From Acacia acuminata (Eukaryota; Streptophyta; Magnoliopsida; Fabales; Fabaceae): a stretch of 64,000 nucleotides of DNA. Within the stretch, counting starts at the first letter, position 1; the number at the start of each line of letters is the position of its first letter. The stretch lies in contig JAFJYI010000138.1 in assembly GCA_019022655.1 (NCBI GenBank), forward strand, positions 1,302,001 through 1,366,000. The letters are read 5' to 3'. Shown piece after piece: positions 1 through 11,083 of this stretch. Under the pieces are notes generated by a model that saw nothing but the letters and a program-made list of their open reading frames with translations, did not search any database and had not been told where the DNA came from. A program made the translations under genes and the position numbers.

Positions 1-502
1 AAAGGTTTTTAATGAGGCAGCACTGAAAAGTGTATCAATGAATGATGTACTCTTTTCTTTAGCTAGGTTTTTATCCCATTTTGGGTTTTTCCTAGTTAAA
101 GTTTTTAATGAGGCACATCCATAATGGACATCCAAGGGGAGTGTTATGAATATATTAGTTGATGGATGTCCATTCTCCCACAAATATTATATACAAGAGT
201 ATGGGACGCCTACAATCATGATTGTATTTCGATCCCTCGCAACCGCCTTATATTCACATGGGATGAGATTACTATTTGTTCGGGGGAAATTACACTTAAT
301 GACCCAGGTGAAAAAATTACACCAAAGTACCCATTTTCAATCACTATAAATAGGTGCATTCCTCCTCTTGTAATTGCACGGATGTATGGAAAGGTGATGA
401 ATGAATGAATGTGATTACTCTTTCAACTCTCTCTCGAAATTCTATCTTCACTCTCATTCGATATTTCTCTTAAAGTTTTATAATTAAGCTTTTTTTCCAC
501 AT
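1..502 (+). mobile_element. 3' end of a Ty1-copia-type LTR retrotransposon (internal 3' tail, polypurine tract, 3' LTR)
   Basis: The first 140 bases resemble the non-coding 3' tail of plant copia elements, with repeated AGGTTTTTAATGAGGCA-like phrases. A polypurine tract (ccaaggggag, 132-141) abuts TGTTATGAAT, the expected start of a 3' LTR at 142. Within the LTR a TATAAATA box (345-352) lies about 100 bases before the CT-rich stretch. The LTR 3' end is not certain; it probably falls between 480 and 502. The 5' LTR and the coding region lie outside the window, so target duplications cannot be checked. Family assignment is inference from layout. Confidence 0.7.
345..352 (+). promoter_or_regulatory. 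TATA box of the copia LTR
   Basis: TATAAATA inside the LTR that starts at 142, in the position expected for the U3 promoter of a plant LTR retrotransposon. Whether it is active is unknown. Confidence 0.5.
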
Positions 503-1082
503 ACATTTTTTTCTACCCAGCTGGGTTTTTTTTTCCCCTCGGGAAATGCTCACCCAAACATGTCCTAACTTTGCCGGAATCACAAGCGGTTCCTAAGGAC
601 ATGTTTGGTTTAAGGGGAAGGGATGAAGGGAAAAGAGATGGGTTACCTTGTTTGGTTTGGTTAGAAGGGAGGAAGGTGAATGATGTTTAATGAGCATTTG
701 TTTAGTTCAAGACGAACGAAAAAAGAGATAATAACTAATTTACCATTTTACCTTTATATAGTAAATTATATTTTTTACTTATATAAATTATATATATTAG
801 TGTACACCTTAATTTAATTTGTATAATTTATGAAATTTCACTCTGATCTCAACTACTAGTTAACATGTATGTCAAAACTGATATGATGATATTTTTTGAT
901 CTCTTATTTATATGATAATATATTTTCAAAAATCAAATTTACAAATTTTATCTTCAAACCACAATGCTTTAACTTTGCCAATGGATTTATAATTTTATTT
1001 CTAAGAGCAAAGCAAAAGTGCAAAGTAGTAAAGGTTAAGGGGGAAAACAAATTGCTGATGAGTTTTGAAGTTACAACCTATA

Positions 1083-2209
1083 GGGTTAAGTACCAATTTT
1101 GTCTTGGAAGTACACGCCAAAGACCAATTTTATTCTGAAAGTTTTTTTTGAAGCAATATTGCCCTAAAAATATAAAAACGTAGTAATGCTGCCCCTCCGT
1201 TAATTGCCCTAACGGTCAAATGTTAGTTGACCCAATTATGTTGACGTGGATTGTCGTGTGGCATCTTTGTCACTTTTTTTTAGAGTTAAGTAGTAATTTT
1301 GCCTCGGAAGTACACACCAGGGAGCAATGTTGCCCTCGAAGTTTTTTTTGTCTCAATATTGTCCCAGAAGTCTAAAAACGTAGCAATGTTGTCTCTTCGT
1401 CAGCAGCCCTAATTAATACATTTTTTGTAAGCTTTATTCTCTGAGTCATCTCTGCTTATAATGCACCAGAGGTTCGTAATCGTTCGCGTAGATAATTCTG
1501 CAGGCAAGTGATTATTGTTTGGAAAAATTCGTTTGAACTGTCTGCGACGTACTCGTTTGATCTTCTGTTTGGAAAATTTGTTCTTATTTTTTTGTTTGAT
1601 TTGTTCAAAACATTTTTCTAGACAAATTCCGCAGGCAAGTGATTATTGCTTGATTGGGGAATGCCTGCGATGGAAGACGATATGGGGAAGAAGGAGTAGG
1701 CTATATTTACCTTTTTAAAAAAACAAATAATTGCCACCCCTACTCCCTCCTGCCATGATTATAATTATAAGTCCAGGTTGACTTTTTTGAAGAAATTAAG
1801 AAAATTAAATAAGTTACTTATTCATACGACCTCCGGTCCTAGTTATAAGACCGGATTAACGTTTTTTGGAAAGATTAAGGAAGCTAAATAAGTTATTTAA
1901 TCATATCATACGTTTTTAGACTTCTGGGGCAACATTGAGACAAAAAAACTTTCAGGGCAAAATTACTCCTGAGCGTGTACTTCCAGGCCAAAATTGTTAC
2001 TTTAAAAAGTGACAAACATGCCTCGTAGACAATCCACGTCAGCATAATGCGGTCAACTAATGTTTGACCGTTAGGGCTGTTAACGAAGGGGTAACATTGC
2101 TACTTTTTATATTTTTGAGGTAACATTACTCCAAAAAAAAAACTTCCAAGGCAAAATTGGTCTTCGGCGAGCCGGCGTATACTCCTGGGGCAAAATTGAT
2201 ACTTAACCC
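1083..2209. mobile_element. MULE-like foldback element with about 320-bp terminal inverted repeats
   Basis: The sequence from 1083 (GGGTTAAGTACCAATTTTG) to about 1400 reappears as its reverse complement from about 1910 to 2209. Shared phrases include CCCTAACGGTCAAA, TTGACGTGGATTGTC and GTCTAAAAACGTA. Each arm is itself two tandem sub-copies of about 200 bp, because the GTTAAGTA..AATTTTG phrase recurs near 1285. Flanks CAACCTATA (1074-1082) and TACCCTATA (2210-2218) match at 7 of 9 positions, which fits an old 9-bp Mutator-type target duplication. The core (1400-1900) has no coding frame I recognise and contains Stowaway-like sequence. Confidence 0.65.
1738..1905. mobile_element. Stowaway-like MITE remnant
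   Basis: Begins CCTACTCCCTCCTGCC and contains the phrases TATAAGTCC, GAAATTAAGAAAATTAAATAAGTTACTTA and a second tandem half. These resemble the better preserved Stowaway copies at 21319-21534 and 38831-39064. The right end is not clear. It lies in the core of the foldback element at 1083-2209. Confidence 0.4.
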
Positions 2210-4616
2210 TACCCTATATCCAGCTCCCATCACAGGGTCCCCACATATTGGAGCGATGCCCTTGACAACAACTCTGAAAATTCCCACTTATAGATGGCCT
2301 CAGCAGAGTGTAAAAATGACCATGAGCTTTATTAACCAAAAACTATCTATATCCTATCTCAAACACGTTAAAGCTGTGACTCACAACCCAACCTTCCTGC
2401 AACCTTTACAATTGGGATTTGTGTTGTATAAGTGCAGGCCCTAAGGGATTCCCAAAAAGAATCAACATTCCAAGAAATACAGGTGATGAGAACATGTGAT
2501 CAAAACCAAGGGCGATAACTCATCTCCATGTAAAAAAATCCAACATAGGATTTCAAAACCAAGGGCCTCACCCTGTTCAATAACGGTTCCTGTCACAGAC
2601 AACTCGTATCAAGTCGCTTTGGTCATAATAAAGAACATAGGCAGATGCAAAAGGCACAACGATATTTCTTTCAACAAGTTCACTCAAAAAATACTTCTTT
2701 TAATATTGCAAATTCTTTTAAAAAGAAGTTGAATATCTATCTTTAACGAGGAAAATGAGTATCTAAGTTTATGCAAATTTATTATTTTTCTAATCATGAT
2801 GAGGAACAATGTTGATTGAATTCAACTACCTTAAGGTAGAGAAAGGAAGAGAAACTTAATTTGCATATCGAGAGCCATCAAATCTACAATGGTGAACATT
2901 TCCCCAAATGCCAAAGGCAAATTAGACAGAACCATTAAGACACTCTGTAATTACACCTTCCCCATCCCAAAAACATCGTCTTTACTCCCTGAGCGGTCGC
3001 ACGCAAGGAGATAACTAAAGAAACCTATAAAATTTTCATGTTGTCGTGAGATAAAATTGGTATTTGGCGTGAAGAACGAACCAAATCTGTAAGGAGATGC
3101 ACAGTAAATTTGTCGAACACCTCTCGTGCAAGAGTCGCCTAAGATGTGAATCTGCTTCTCTTTCTCTTCCTCTCCTAGTCATTCTCTATCCTCTCTCCAA
3201 ATTCGATGAACAACAATAGGAGCATGCAGTTGAAGAAAGCTTTAACACTTGAAATCGAAGCCTGGACAGTGAGGAAAATAGATGATGAAGGCAAACAATG
3301 AAAAAACAACGAGCAAGGATACACACAGATGGAAACCATGGAAGAAAAGAGACGATGAAGTAAATATCAAGTGACCAGCAACAAGGATGACGGACGGCGA
3401 CAACGGGGACCAAACACAAGCTCGGATCGGTGAGAGCAGGGAATTGCCAGCAAGGCGAGAAGCCCGCGAGTGAAGACGTGGAGTTTCTTTTAAATTTTTT
3501 TCACATGGGCAGAGATGGAATTTCATAAAATCCAAGGGGAGAAATTGGTCAAGCTACCCTCCAAAAATACCCCTATTTGGAGGGACCAAAATAAGGGATG
3601 GGAGGGGAAAGACGAGCAAATCTTTGCTCTCCTCCCCTTCAAAACTTCAATCCAAATGAAAGGAGGGACCCATTTTTCCTCCTTTTCTATCCCCTCCCCT
3701 CCAACTAAACAAGTCTAAGGAGGGGCTTTGACACTGGGCTACATCGTTGTACCTAGTTTGGGCCCATTTAGAATTAGGTCTTCGAACTCCTCTGATCTGG
3801 GCCTCAACGTTTGGACCTTCGAGGTGATGAAGTAACTTTTAATTTGAAGCACGTTTGAGCCAAGTAAATTTTAAAAAAAAAATGAAGCATGTGAAACCTT
3901 ACTTTCAGATTTCTCGCCCATATCTTCTCATTCTTCACTTATATTCTTTCACCCCATTTTCTTATGTTCAATTCCACTTGTTTGTATTTATTTAGTTATG
4001 AATATTGGTCAAATCTAGCTTTGTGGTTAGCATCTTGTAGTGGAAAAATTGAAATTGTTTTGGTCCATGTAAATTTGGAAAAGCTCATCGATGGTGGTTT
4101 GTCTGATGCATTTTTTAAAAAACATTCAATTCTTTTGTAAGAACCTGTTGATTGTCCTTTAATCTTTTTTTAATTTAAGATTCAACAACAACTTGTAGCA
4201 TTTTATGCTTTCAATGAAAGAATGTTAATAGGCATAATAAGAAAATTAAGAAATCTATGAAAGGAATCACCGGCAATCGTGCAAAGGACTCATACAAGAG
4301 CAAGATGAATGAGAAAGGAATTGCAGCTAAACTTGTGATTAGCATATCAGAAGAAAATAAGAATTATTCTAAAAAACCCTCCCCTGTTCATTCTCCCGTA
4401 AAAAATAATATATATTTCCCCAAGTTAGGGGCACAAATAAGAAATGTTGGACATAGACCATCAATTACTCTCTCTCTCTCTCTCTCTCTCGTTCTCTATG
4501 TATCTCTATGAACCCACATCCCAATCTCGCTCTAACTCTGTGACCTGACGTATGTACCCCATGAAGTAGTTTAATTTGATAGTGAACATGGGGGTTGAAA
4601 AATTCCGATACCTTCT
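2210..4616. other. Intergenic, no gene seen; includes a CT microsatellite
   Basis: Up to 3715 this is interior and right end of the putative Harbinger-like element. After that it is AT-rich intergenic DNA. The open frames here are short, repetitive or poor in coding character. A (CT)n tract lies near 4469-4489. The DEG9-like gene ends at 4617. Confidence 0.6.
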
Positions 4617-5390
4617 TCAACCTTTCAGGTCATCAGACATTGCAGATGGTATGCCGTGTGTAGTAAGAATATCTGAAGTCGTTGCCTTGGCGGTGCAGGT
4701 CTTCAACACTACTATCTGCAGAAAAAAAAAATATTTACAAATTTTTAAAGGCCTGAGTAATTCTGTTTACATAATGTTTTAGGATTTCACAACTTTTATC
4801 GTTTCTCGAGAAAAATGAAGAAGAAACGGAACATGCAATCGTGAATGTGCCGATGAAGAGGAAAACCTGTTGATGTTCCAGATCAAACTTCATATACTCA
4901 TCATTACAACTCTCGACCATGAAGACCAAGCTCTTCAGATTCTTCACAGGCTTGCCATTAAAGGCAAGAACCTAAACACACGCACAGATCACTTGGTAAG
5001 TATTCAACTTACATCAGATTGAATGATATCTATGAAGTGTTTTGTTACCTGAGTGTTGACAATGTCCTCGTATCCAATATTTATATCAGCCACTAGAACC
5101 TAACATAGATAATTTCAAGTATTAACCCTTCCACTAAAATGGAAACACAAAAATCTATTGGGAAAAAAGATGAAAAACCTGAGAAACAACAACAAGTTGT
5201 TCATCAATAGACTCTGCCATGGCATGATAAAGCTTGTTCAGAAGACTGATGGGGGCGTCCATTTCATATTCTCTTCCATACTCGAAAGAGTGAGACTGCG
5301 TAGAAAAACTAGTAAAAGTTACAAAGCAAATCAGATAGTCCATTTCTAACCGCATGTATTGAAAACTTTAAGTATGAAGACCTAACAATT

Positions 5391-5550
5391 ACCTTATGTT
5401 TGGATGGAGAGAAAAGTTAGGGAAAATATGAATAAGGAAATACTATGAAGGAAAACTTCCATAAATAGTACAAATATTTACTATTTTTGGTAGTTTTTCC
5501 TCTTAGTTTTCTTTCCCTCCTAATTTTTTCTCCATCCAAACATAGGATTA
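5391..5550. mobile_element. Foldback MITE inside DEG9 intron 5
   Basis: CCTTATGTTTGGATGGAGAG at the left and the reverse complement of CTCCATCCAAACATAGGATT at the right form near-perfect inverted repeats around a short AT-rich loop, about 160 bp in all. It lies between exons 6 and 5 and does not touch a splice site. The TTTGG(A) terminus resembles other MITE ends in this window. Confidence 0.6.
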
Positions 5551-7353
5551 CAAAGAACAATGAAAGAAAAAGTCAGGAAGATATTGAAACAAAAAAAGCC
5601 ATTGAGACAGCCTACAACAACAGGAGAAGAATGATTAATTTTTTTTAGGAATATTTAGTTTCCTTTTCACATTAGATGACAGGAATGTCATGTCTCTACA
5701 AGAACACCGTTGAAATAAAAGTAATCATGAAATCTGAAAGATCAAAGCTACCTCTGAACGAAGATAGGGGACGGAAACTGTGGCAAAAACAAATCCAGCG
5801 ACAATATAATAAGAAGGAAGTCTGCCATTGATGTGGGCTGGGATAAGGCACTTAGGAGTTGCAAGGTTTATGTCATATTCAAGTATCTTTGAATCACGGA
5901 GAACCTTGACTGTAGCTGTATCCCCAGTATATTTTTGAGAGACAAGGTAACTAAAACCAATGCGCTCCCCTTGCCTGAATGGAACTACAAATATCAAATA
6001 TACCCCAAACCATATATCAGTTCTGACACTTGAGAAACATTATAAACAAGAGAATTTCTCAAAGGTACATGCATTTATGCCCATGTGCATTCTAAATTGT
6101 CAAGATAGGATCATGATTTTATAGTAAAAAGTATAATGCGATATAAAATAATAAGTGGAAACGTACATCCAGAGGAATATCACATTAACAAGCTAGCAGG
6201 TTTTAACTGATATGTGTATGTATACATCTCTGTTTTGTTATTGATTTGCCCATGATATAAAACATCATTCAAATACAAAAACAAGGTACAAACTCATATA
6301 CATGTCAGAAAAATACAAGAAAAAGCACACAATAACAGTATAATTCATCATGATGAGATAGCTGACCAATTCGAAATATGGAACCGTAGGTACCTATTCC
6401 ATCATTGGCAATATCAATCCCATCAAAGCTAAGAATGACATCAGATGACTTCAGAACATGATATTCGGGAGCTGTGTCAATTCTTCTGATACGCACACCT
6501 TTTTGTTGTGGCCCCATTCCCATTGACATTCTCAAATCAGGATTTTCCATCTTCTGCCACTCAACTCCAAGAATTGGAAATCCTGTGAAGGATAATACCC
6601 AAACCGATTTATTCAAGTTAAAACCGGAATCATCTCATCAAACTTGCAACAACCAGGGTTATGTTATACAACAGCCACTTGGATAGTGTCAGTAAATCAT
6701 AAACATGTTAAAATTTGACATAGATAGATGCCATTTTTGAATTGACTTCTCCATTTAATCCTCACATCTATATCCATTACTCAATGGTTTCCTCCGCACC
6801 CAACATAAAAACAAACCCTCATAGTCATCCCTTTTATTTCTGAAGGGAGACGAGATTCTGTGTTCCATAAATGAAACACTCCCATACATACCTGTATATT
6901 CCCCATTCTTTTCATAATCTCGGATGAAATGTAAGATGACCGGAGTGGGTATCACATATCCTATATTCTCTGCATCTCCATGTTTAAGAGATTGAAATGC
7001 AATCCCCACGCATTTTCCCTTATCACTAAAAGCTGGTCCCCGAAATTTCCTGCATTTATTGCAGCATCTATCTACAAAAGTATTTGAATTGACCACTAAG
7101 TCAATCAAGAAATATCAACTCGGAGATGAGACAACATATATTTTCAGACACCAACCTGCACTCCTAAAAGTTGAGTTGAACCATGAACATAAGAGAGTAT
7201 CTCAATGCGTGAGACAACACCGCTAGTTCGACATAGTGTCGCCTCCAATTGGATAGCCCACAACAAGAATAAAGACATCCGGTGCGAGCAAATCCCCAAA
7301 CTCCACAGGTGAAACCCCTTCCCAGAACTCATCATCACTCACCGTCAACAATG

Positions 7354-8164
7354 CTGAAGCATAAGATTAATATGATAAGCCCATTGTCCACAAAAACATA
7401 TAAAGAAAACTATCATCTAATATACTCATTCAAAGACAACAAACTAAGTATGTTGTTGATACTCTTTGTTACTTGTTGATATTCATTCATTTATCATATG
7501 TTCCTTTCCTTCTTGAGTCTTATGATCGTTGTTTTTCACTTCCATAGTGTTCCATTTACCAAAACGAACTTAACATCCAACGGATGCCAAAGAGAATGGA
7601 GAGAAGTGGATAAAGTGAAATAAGAAGAGAGAGAATCCCATCCCATGTTTGGAATTTTAATGCAAAAATAGATGGTGATTTACTCCTCATTCTAGGTGGC
7701 TTTGTAGAAAAAGGAAGGAAAAGCAAGCCAAAGGGAGCAGACCACCCCCGCCTTCCCAAAAACTACTTTGGATGAGTTGGGAAATTATCAAGTTTTTATT
7801 TAAGTAATTGAAAGCTTTTTTTAATCATCATGGAAATTTAATTTTAAAAAAAAAATACTAAAAATATGTTTACAATTGAAAATTATTAAATTAATTTTCT
7901 TCTATCTTATACAATATATAACCATAATTTTTTTGCCAACTATAAAAAAGAGAAAATCATTTTGTAGGCTTACCTTTCTTAATTAAACCCTTCCATTTAA
8001 TCTACTAGTATAATTAATTTCTATATCCGTGCTCACTGTACAGCGGTTAAGTTTTGTTACAACTCGTGTAAATAAGTGATCTTTTATGTCCGCAACCCAA
8101 ACAAGCACTTATAAGATTTAATTTTGACGGCCCTGTTATGTAATTAAGAGGAACATTCAAATAC
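7354..8164 (-). other. Intron 1 of the DEG9-like gene (811 bp)
   Basis: Bounded by donor GTATTT after ..GACATAG and acceptor ..TTCAG. It is AT-rich. Stretches such as CCCAAACAAGCAC suggest old MITE sequence, but I could not delimit an element. Confidence 0.5.
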
Positions 8165-8993
8165 CTATGTCGCACTCGGTTCCAATGGCCAATACTGTTG
8201 CTATGTATTTGGCATCAGAGCCACGTTTCTTGAGCTTGACCTGGGTATGATGCTCCACCGAATGCGCATTGGTCAATACCCTCCTCCCTTCAATAATAAA
8301 TCCGCTGCTACTAGAGCTATACTGCCTTTTTCTCTGCCATGGCAGCGAGAAATTCGGTTCTGTATGCACACAAAATACCTTCACCACAGCGTCCATTGAC
8401 GGCGCCGCCTTCACCTCGCCGTCCCGTTTAGGCATCAATGAGGCTTCGGCAACCAAATCCGTACAAGCACCACCTCTGTTCTGCTCGGAATGTATCGCAC
8501 TTCTCGGCTCTGGTGAACCTGTTACAAGCTGCTGCAACTTAAGGAGACGACGGGAGGAATCCACGGCGGAGGGAACTGATATGAGATCATTTGTTTTTGC
8601 GGTAACGTTGTTGGGGTATTTATCTTCGGCGGTGATTCCGCTGGGTTGGGTTTTAGGTTTTCGTCCCCGTTTTCTCCTACTTTCACCCATTTCCTCAAGA
8701 AATGAAAACAAGCGATGAACCTCAGAGAGCTGTGTACTGATATGAACAAGGTCTCCGCATAGCTTCTTATGTTAAGTTTTTGCGTCAACGTCAACATAAA
8801 AAATATCAGAATGGAAGATGCCTCCATTTTCTGACTTAGCCAGATCACCGACGGGGCAAGGGAGGCTCACAGAGCAGAAGTGAGGCGAGGGGGAGCTTTC
8901 AGACTGGGCCCGATGTGAAGCATGTTTTGGGCCCACTCAGAAACTAGAATGGTCATTGCGTGGTGAACACTGAACAAAATAAGAATTAAAAAA

Positions 8994-9487
8994 CCCATTG
9001 TATTTGGGTTCAACTGGTGAAGGACCAATGAGAGTTGGCATAGCTGGTAAGGGATTCAGGATTAGGCCTAAATGGTCGTGGGTTCGATCCCCTCTGCCGT
9101 CGTTGGGACTCCTTTGGTAGGCGATCTCGTAAGTCCCGGTAAGTGCTCATAGAGCCCGGGCCGTGTCCCCGGCCTTGGTGAGGATCGATGTCGAACCCCT
9201 CCAAAACTTTTTTATATCAAAAAAAAAAAAACTGGCGAAGGGGTCGGACTTTCTCACCCAAAAGGAGGGGGTTCGATCCTAGAGTTGGTCAAGGCGCTGA
9301 GGGAGGCATCCTAAGGGTCTATGAAGCAGTAGAAACGCTAGGTGGAGGTGGAGGCATATGTACTCTCCGGCCCAGTATACCCTGTGGATTAGGCTCCAGC
9401 CTCCAGGGCGAGCGCCCTACCCTTGGACTGTGGGTGAGTCCAACCTCTTTCCTAAAATTTTCTTATCAAAAAAATAATAATAATAAT
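8994..9487 (+). mobile_element. tRNA-related SINE (older), split by a younger SINE
   Basis: Starts CCCATTGTATTTGGGTTCAA and resumes after the nested SINE with CTGGCGAAGGGGTCGG. It has an RNA polymerase III B-box-like GGGTTCGATCC (9279-9289) and ends in ATCAAAAAAA followed by (AAT)n. It is flanked by a perfect 17-bp direct repeat, AAATAAGAATTAAAAAA, at 8977-8993 and 9488-9504, the expected target duplication. Without the nested insertion it is about 276 bp. Confidence 0.8.
9024..9229 (+). mobile_element. tRNA-derived SINE (younger), nested in another SINE
   Basis: Contains an A-box-like TTGGCATAGCTGGTAAGG near 9034-9051 and a B box GGGTTCGATCCC near 9080-9091, spaced as in a tRNA-derived pol III promoter. 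The body is about 110 bp and the 3' end is CAAAACTTTTTTATATC plus an A tract. It is flanked by a 12-bp duplication with one mismatch: AACTGGTGAAGG (9012-9023) and AACTGGCGAAGG (9230-9241). That repeat is part of the older SINE, which shows the order of insertion. Confidence 0.82.
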
Positions 9488-10104
9488 AAATAAGAATTAA
9501 AAAATATATTACTACCCAAGTTCCGCCTTCCGCGCAATTACGTCCTAGTATTTCTCAATGACTTTTATTTTCAGGGGTCAACTTCTAAATTGAAAATTAT
9601 AAACAGTGCCTTCTGTTATCTTGTATTGATTAAAATAATGACCAAATGTGGAAATAACTTATTGGTTAGGTGGTATGAATGAAGTTTTTAAAAAACGAAA
9701 TCAAATATGAATAGAGATTATATTTATTGCGTGACTTTAGACCCAAAAAAAAGAAAACGAAAAATAGATGATGGGTTGAAAAAGGATACACTTGCACAAC
9801 AAATTTTGTTCGTTTTATAATTAAGAACGAAAGGAATAGTTCATAATTCATAATGAACTGTGTCAAAAAATTCCAGCGTTGAAGAGCTCTTCGAATCTAT
9901 GATTCTAAAAAATGCGTGGCTAGTAGAACTGATGATGTTTACCAGGACACTTTTTTAAGAATATGGAAGGAAATCATTATTAACTTGGCAAAACTTCAGG
10001 CCTTTCTTATCCTTGATACAACAATGGACACCTATACCTTGATTCTTGAGAATGGTTTATGTTTTCCTTTAATATTATGTATAAGTGACTTATTTATTGG
10101 TATA

Positions 10105-10106
<2 letters not shown>

Positions 10107-10157
<51 letters not shown>
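10107..10157. repeat. Poly(T) tract of about 51 bases
   Basis: An uninterrupted run of T. It lies just left of the Harbinger-like element at 10167. It may be a retroposon A tail in reverse, but no recognisable body lies to its left. Confidence 0.8.
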
Positions 10158-10159
<2 letters not shown>

Positions 10160-10624
10160 CTTTTAAGGCCCCGTTTTTTATAGGGAAGATACGAGGAAGG
10201 AAATGAAGATTAAGAAGGAACTTAAAAAAAATAAGTTGTTTGGTAAACATAGAAAAGGGGATGGAAGATAATAATTTTAAAAAATATGAATTGTCTAAAA
10301 TACCCCCTTAACTAAAAAATGTCTTCCTCTCTCCTTCATCCTCACTCTTGCAGTTGACAACCTTGACAAAAAAAAAAAAAAAAGATTCCTCCTTCCAATG
10401 GCAGAACATAGTGATGGCCGGCCCGGTTGCCCCTCTAATGATCTTATAAAATACCCCCGTAAGGATAATGTTTGTTTCATTACTCATTGGACTGTAAGAG
10501 GAAAGTAAAATTATTGTTTGAGATGCCAAAAAGGTTAATATCATCTTATATATTGTTTTGATTTGTAATTATCGGTTATTATTTATTTGTATTTTCAAGA
10601 TTATTTAATACTATTTTGTAAATA

Positions 10625-10925
10625 CTCTCTCCGGTCCTTATTTAAAGAACCAACTAACAATTCTCACAAGTCAATAAAAATAGTTAAAGTCATTAAATTT
10701 GTCCTAAAATTTAAGTAATTTTCAATATTATCCTTATTAATTACACTAAACTCTAATATCATATTAATTATTATTCTCACTCACTATTTTTTTAGTTATG
10801 GATATATATGGGAAAAATGTTTAATGCTATTTGGAAATAAGCAAGCGTCTTAAAGGACCAAATATACTTGTTAGTAAGACCAAATATACTTGTTAGTTGG
10901 TGCCTTATAATAAGAACTAAGGGAG
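10625..10925. mobile_element. Stowaway-like MITE
   Basis: Termini CTCTCTCCGGTCCTTATTTAA and, at the right, CTTATAATAAGAACTAAGGGAG are imperfect inverted repeats close to the Stowaway consensus CTCCCTCCGT. Both ends are flanked by TA. Length 301 bp. It is nested in the element at 10167-11505. Confidence 0.7.
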
Positions 10926-11012
10926 TAGTTCAATATGTTTATTTTTTGACCCGGACTAAAAAAAATTTCTGGTTACGTCACTGCCTCCTTCATCCTTCTC
11001 TCTCTCGATGCA

Positions 11013-11083
11013 GATCCCTCCTTCTTCATCCCTCTTTGATCCCTCCTTCTTCATCCCTCTTTGATCCCTCCTTCTTCATCCCT
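11013..11083. repeat. 25-bp tandem repeat, about 2.8 copies
   Basis: The unit GATCCCTCCTTCTTCATCCC + TCTTT occurs at 11013, 11038 and (truncated) 11063 with no mismatch between copies. Confidence 0.9.

Larger units (their letters stand above)
597..3715. mobile_element. Probable non-autonomous Harbinger/Tourist-like element, about 3.1 kb
   Basis: The left end GGACATGTTTGGTT (597) and the reverse complement of the right end (GACTTGTTTAGTTGG, ending 3715) form imperfect terminal inverted repeats. Both run into purine-rich GGGGAAGGGA-type subterminal DNA. TAA flanks each side (594-596 and 3716-3718), the 3-bp target duplication typical of PIF/Harbinger. No transposase frame is visible. The interior holds the MULE-like element at 1083-2209 and, near 2950-3500, unassigned low-complexity sequence. 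Another inverted CCAAACATGTCCTAA lies just upstream at 553-567, so the left boundary could belong to a pair of ends. Confidence 0.45.
4617..8711 (-). pseudogene. DEG9: DEG9-type (DegP9) trypsin/PDZ serine protease, probable pseudogene with lost active-site serine
   Basis: Nine exons (in transcript order): 8711-8165, 7353-7156, 7071-6892, 6582-6394, 5984-5752, 5280-5179, 5099-5049, 4971-4867, 4715-4617 (TGA). All splice sites are GT..AG and the phases fit. Encoded phrases match plant DEG9, a nuclear/nucleolar HtrA-family ATP-independent protease: PSMDAVVKVFCVHTEPNFSL and LTNAHSVEHH (catalytic His) in exon 1, ECDI (catalytic Asp) at the exon 1/2 joint, EWQKMENPDL (PDZ) in exon 4, and intact C-terminal exons 5-9. 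The damage is in the protease domain. Exon 2 lacks 2 nt after GACACTATGTCG (about 7229), which brings in an immediate TAG. Exon 3 has AATTTCGGGGACCA (about 7035-7048) where AAT-TCN-GGN-GGN-CCN is expected: Ser is replaced by Phe and one G is missing. Exons 2 and 3 have 198 and 180 nt where intact phases need 200 and 181. Two start codons are possible (8711, 8690). Assembly error is the main alternative for the single-base loss. Confidence 0.8.

Noticed and set aside
8269..8718. 149-codon plus-strand frame
   Set aside because: It is the antisense shadow of DEG9 exon 1, which has clear protein-family matches on the minus strand.
9016..9300. GGTTCGATCC words suggesting tRNA genes
   Set aside because: No cloverleaf can be completed; A-tails and target duplications show these are SINE pol III promoters.
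10032..10250. Frames made of poly-Lys or poly-Phe
   Set aside because: They are translations of the 51-base poly(T) tract.
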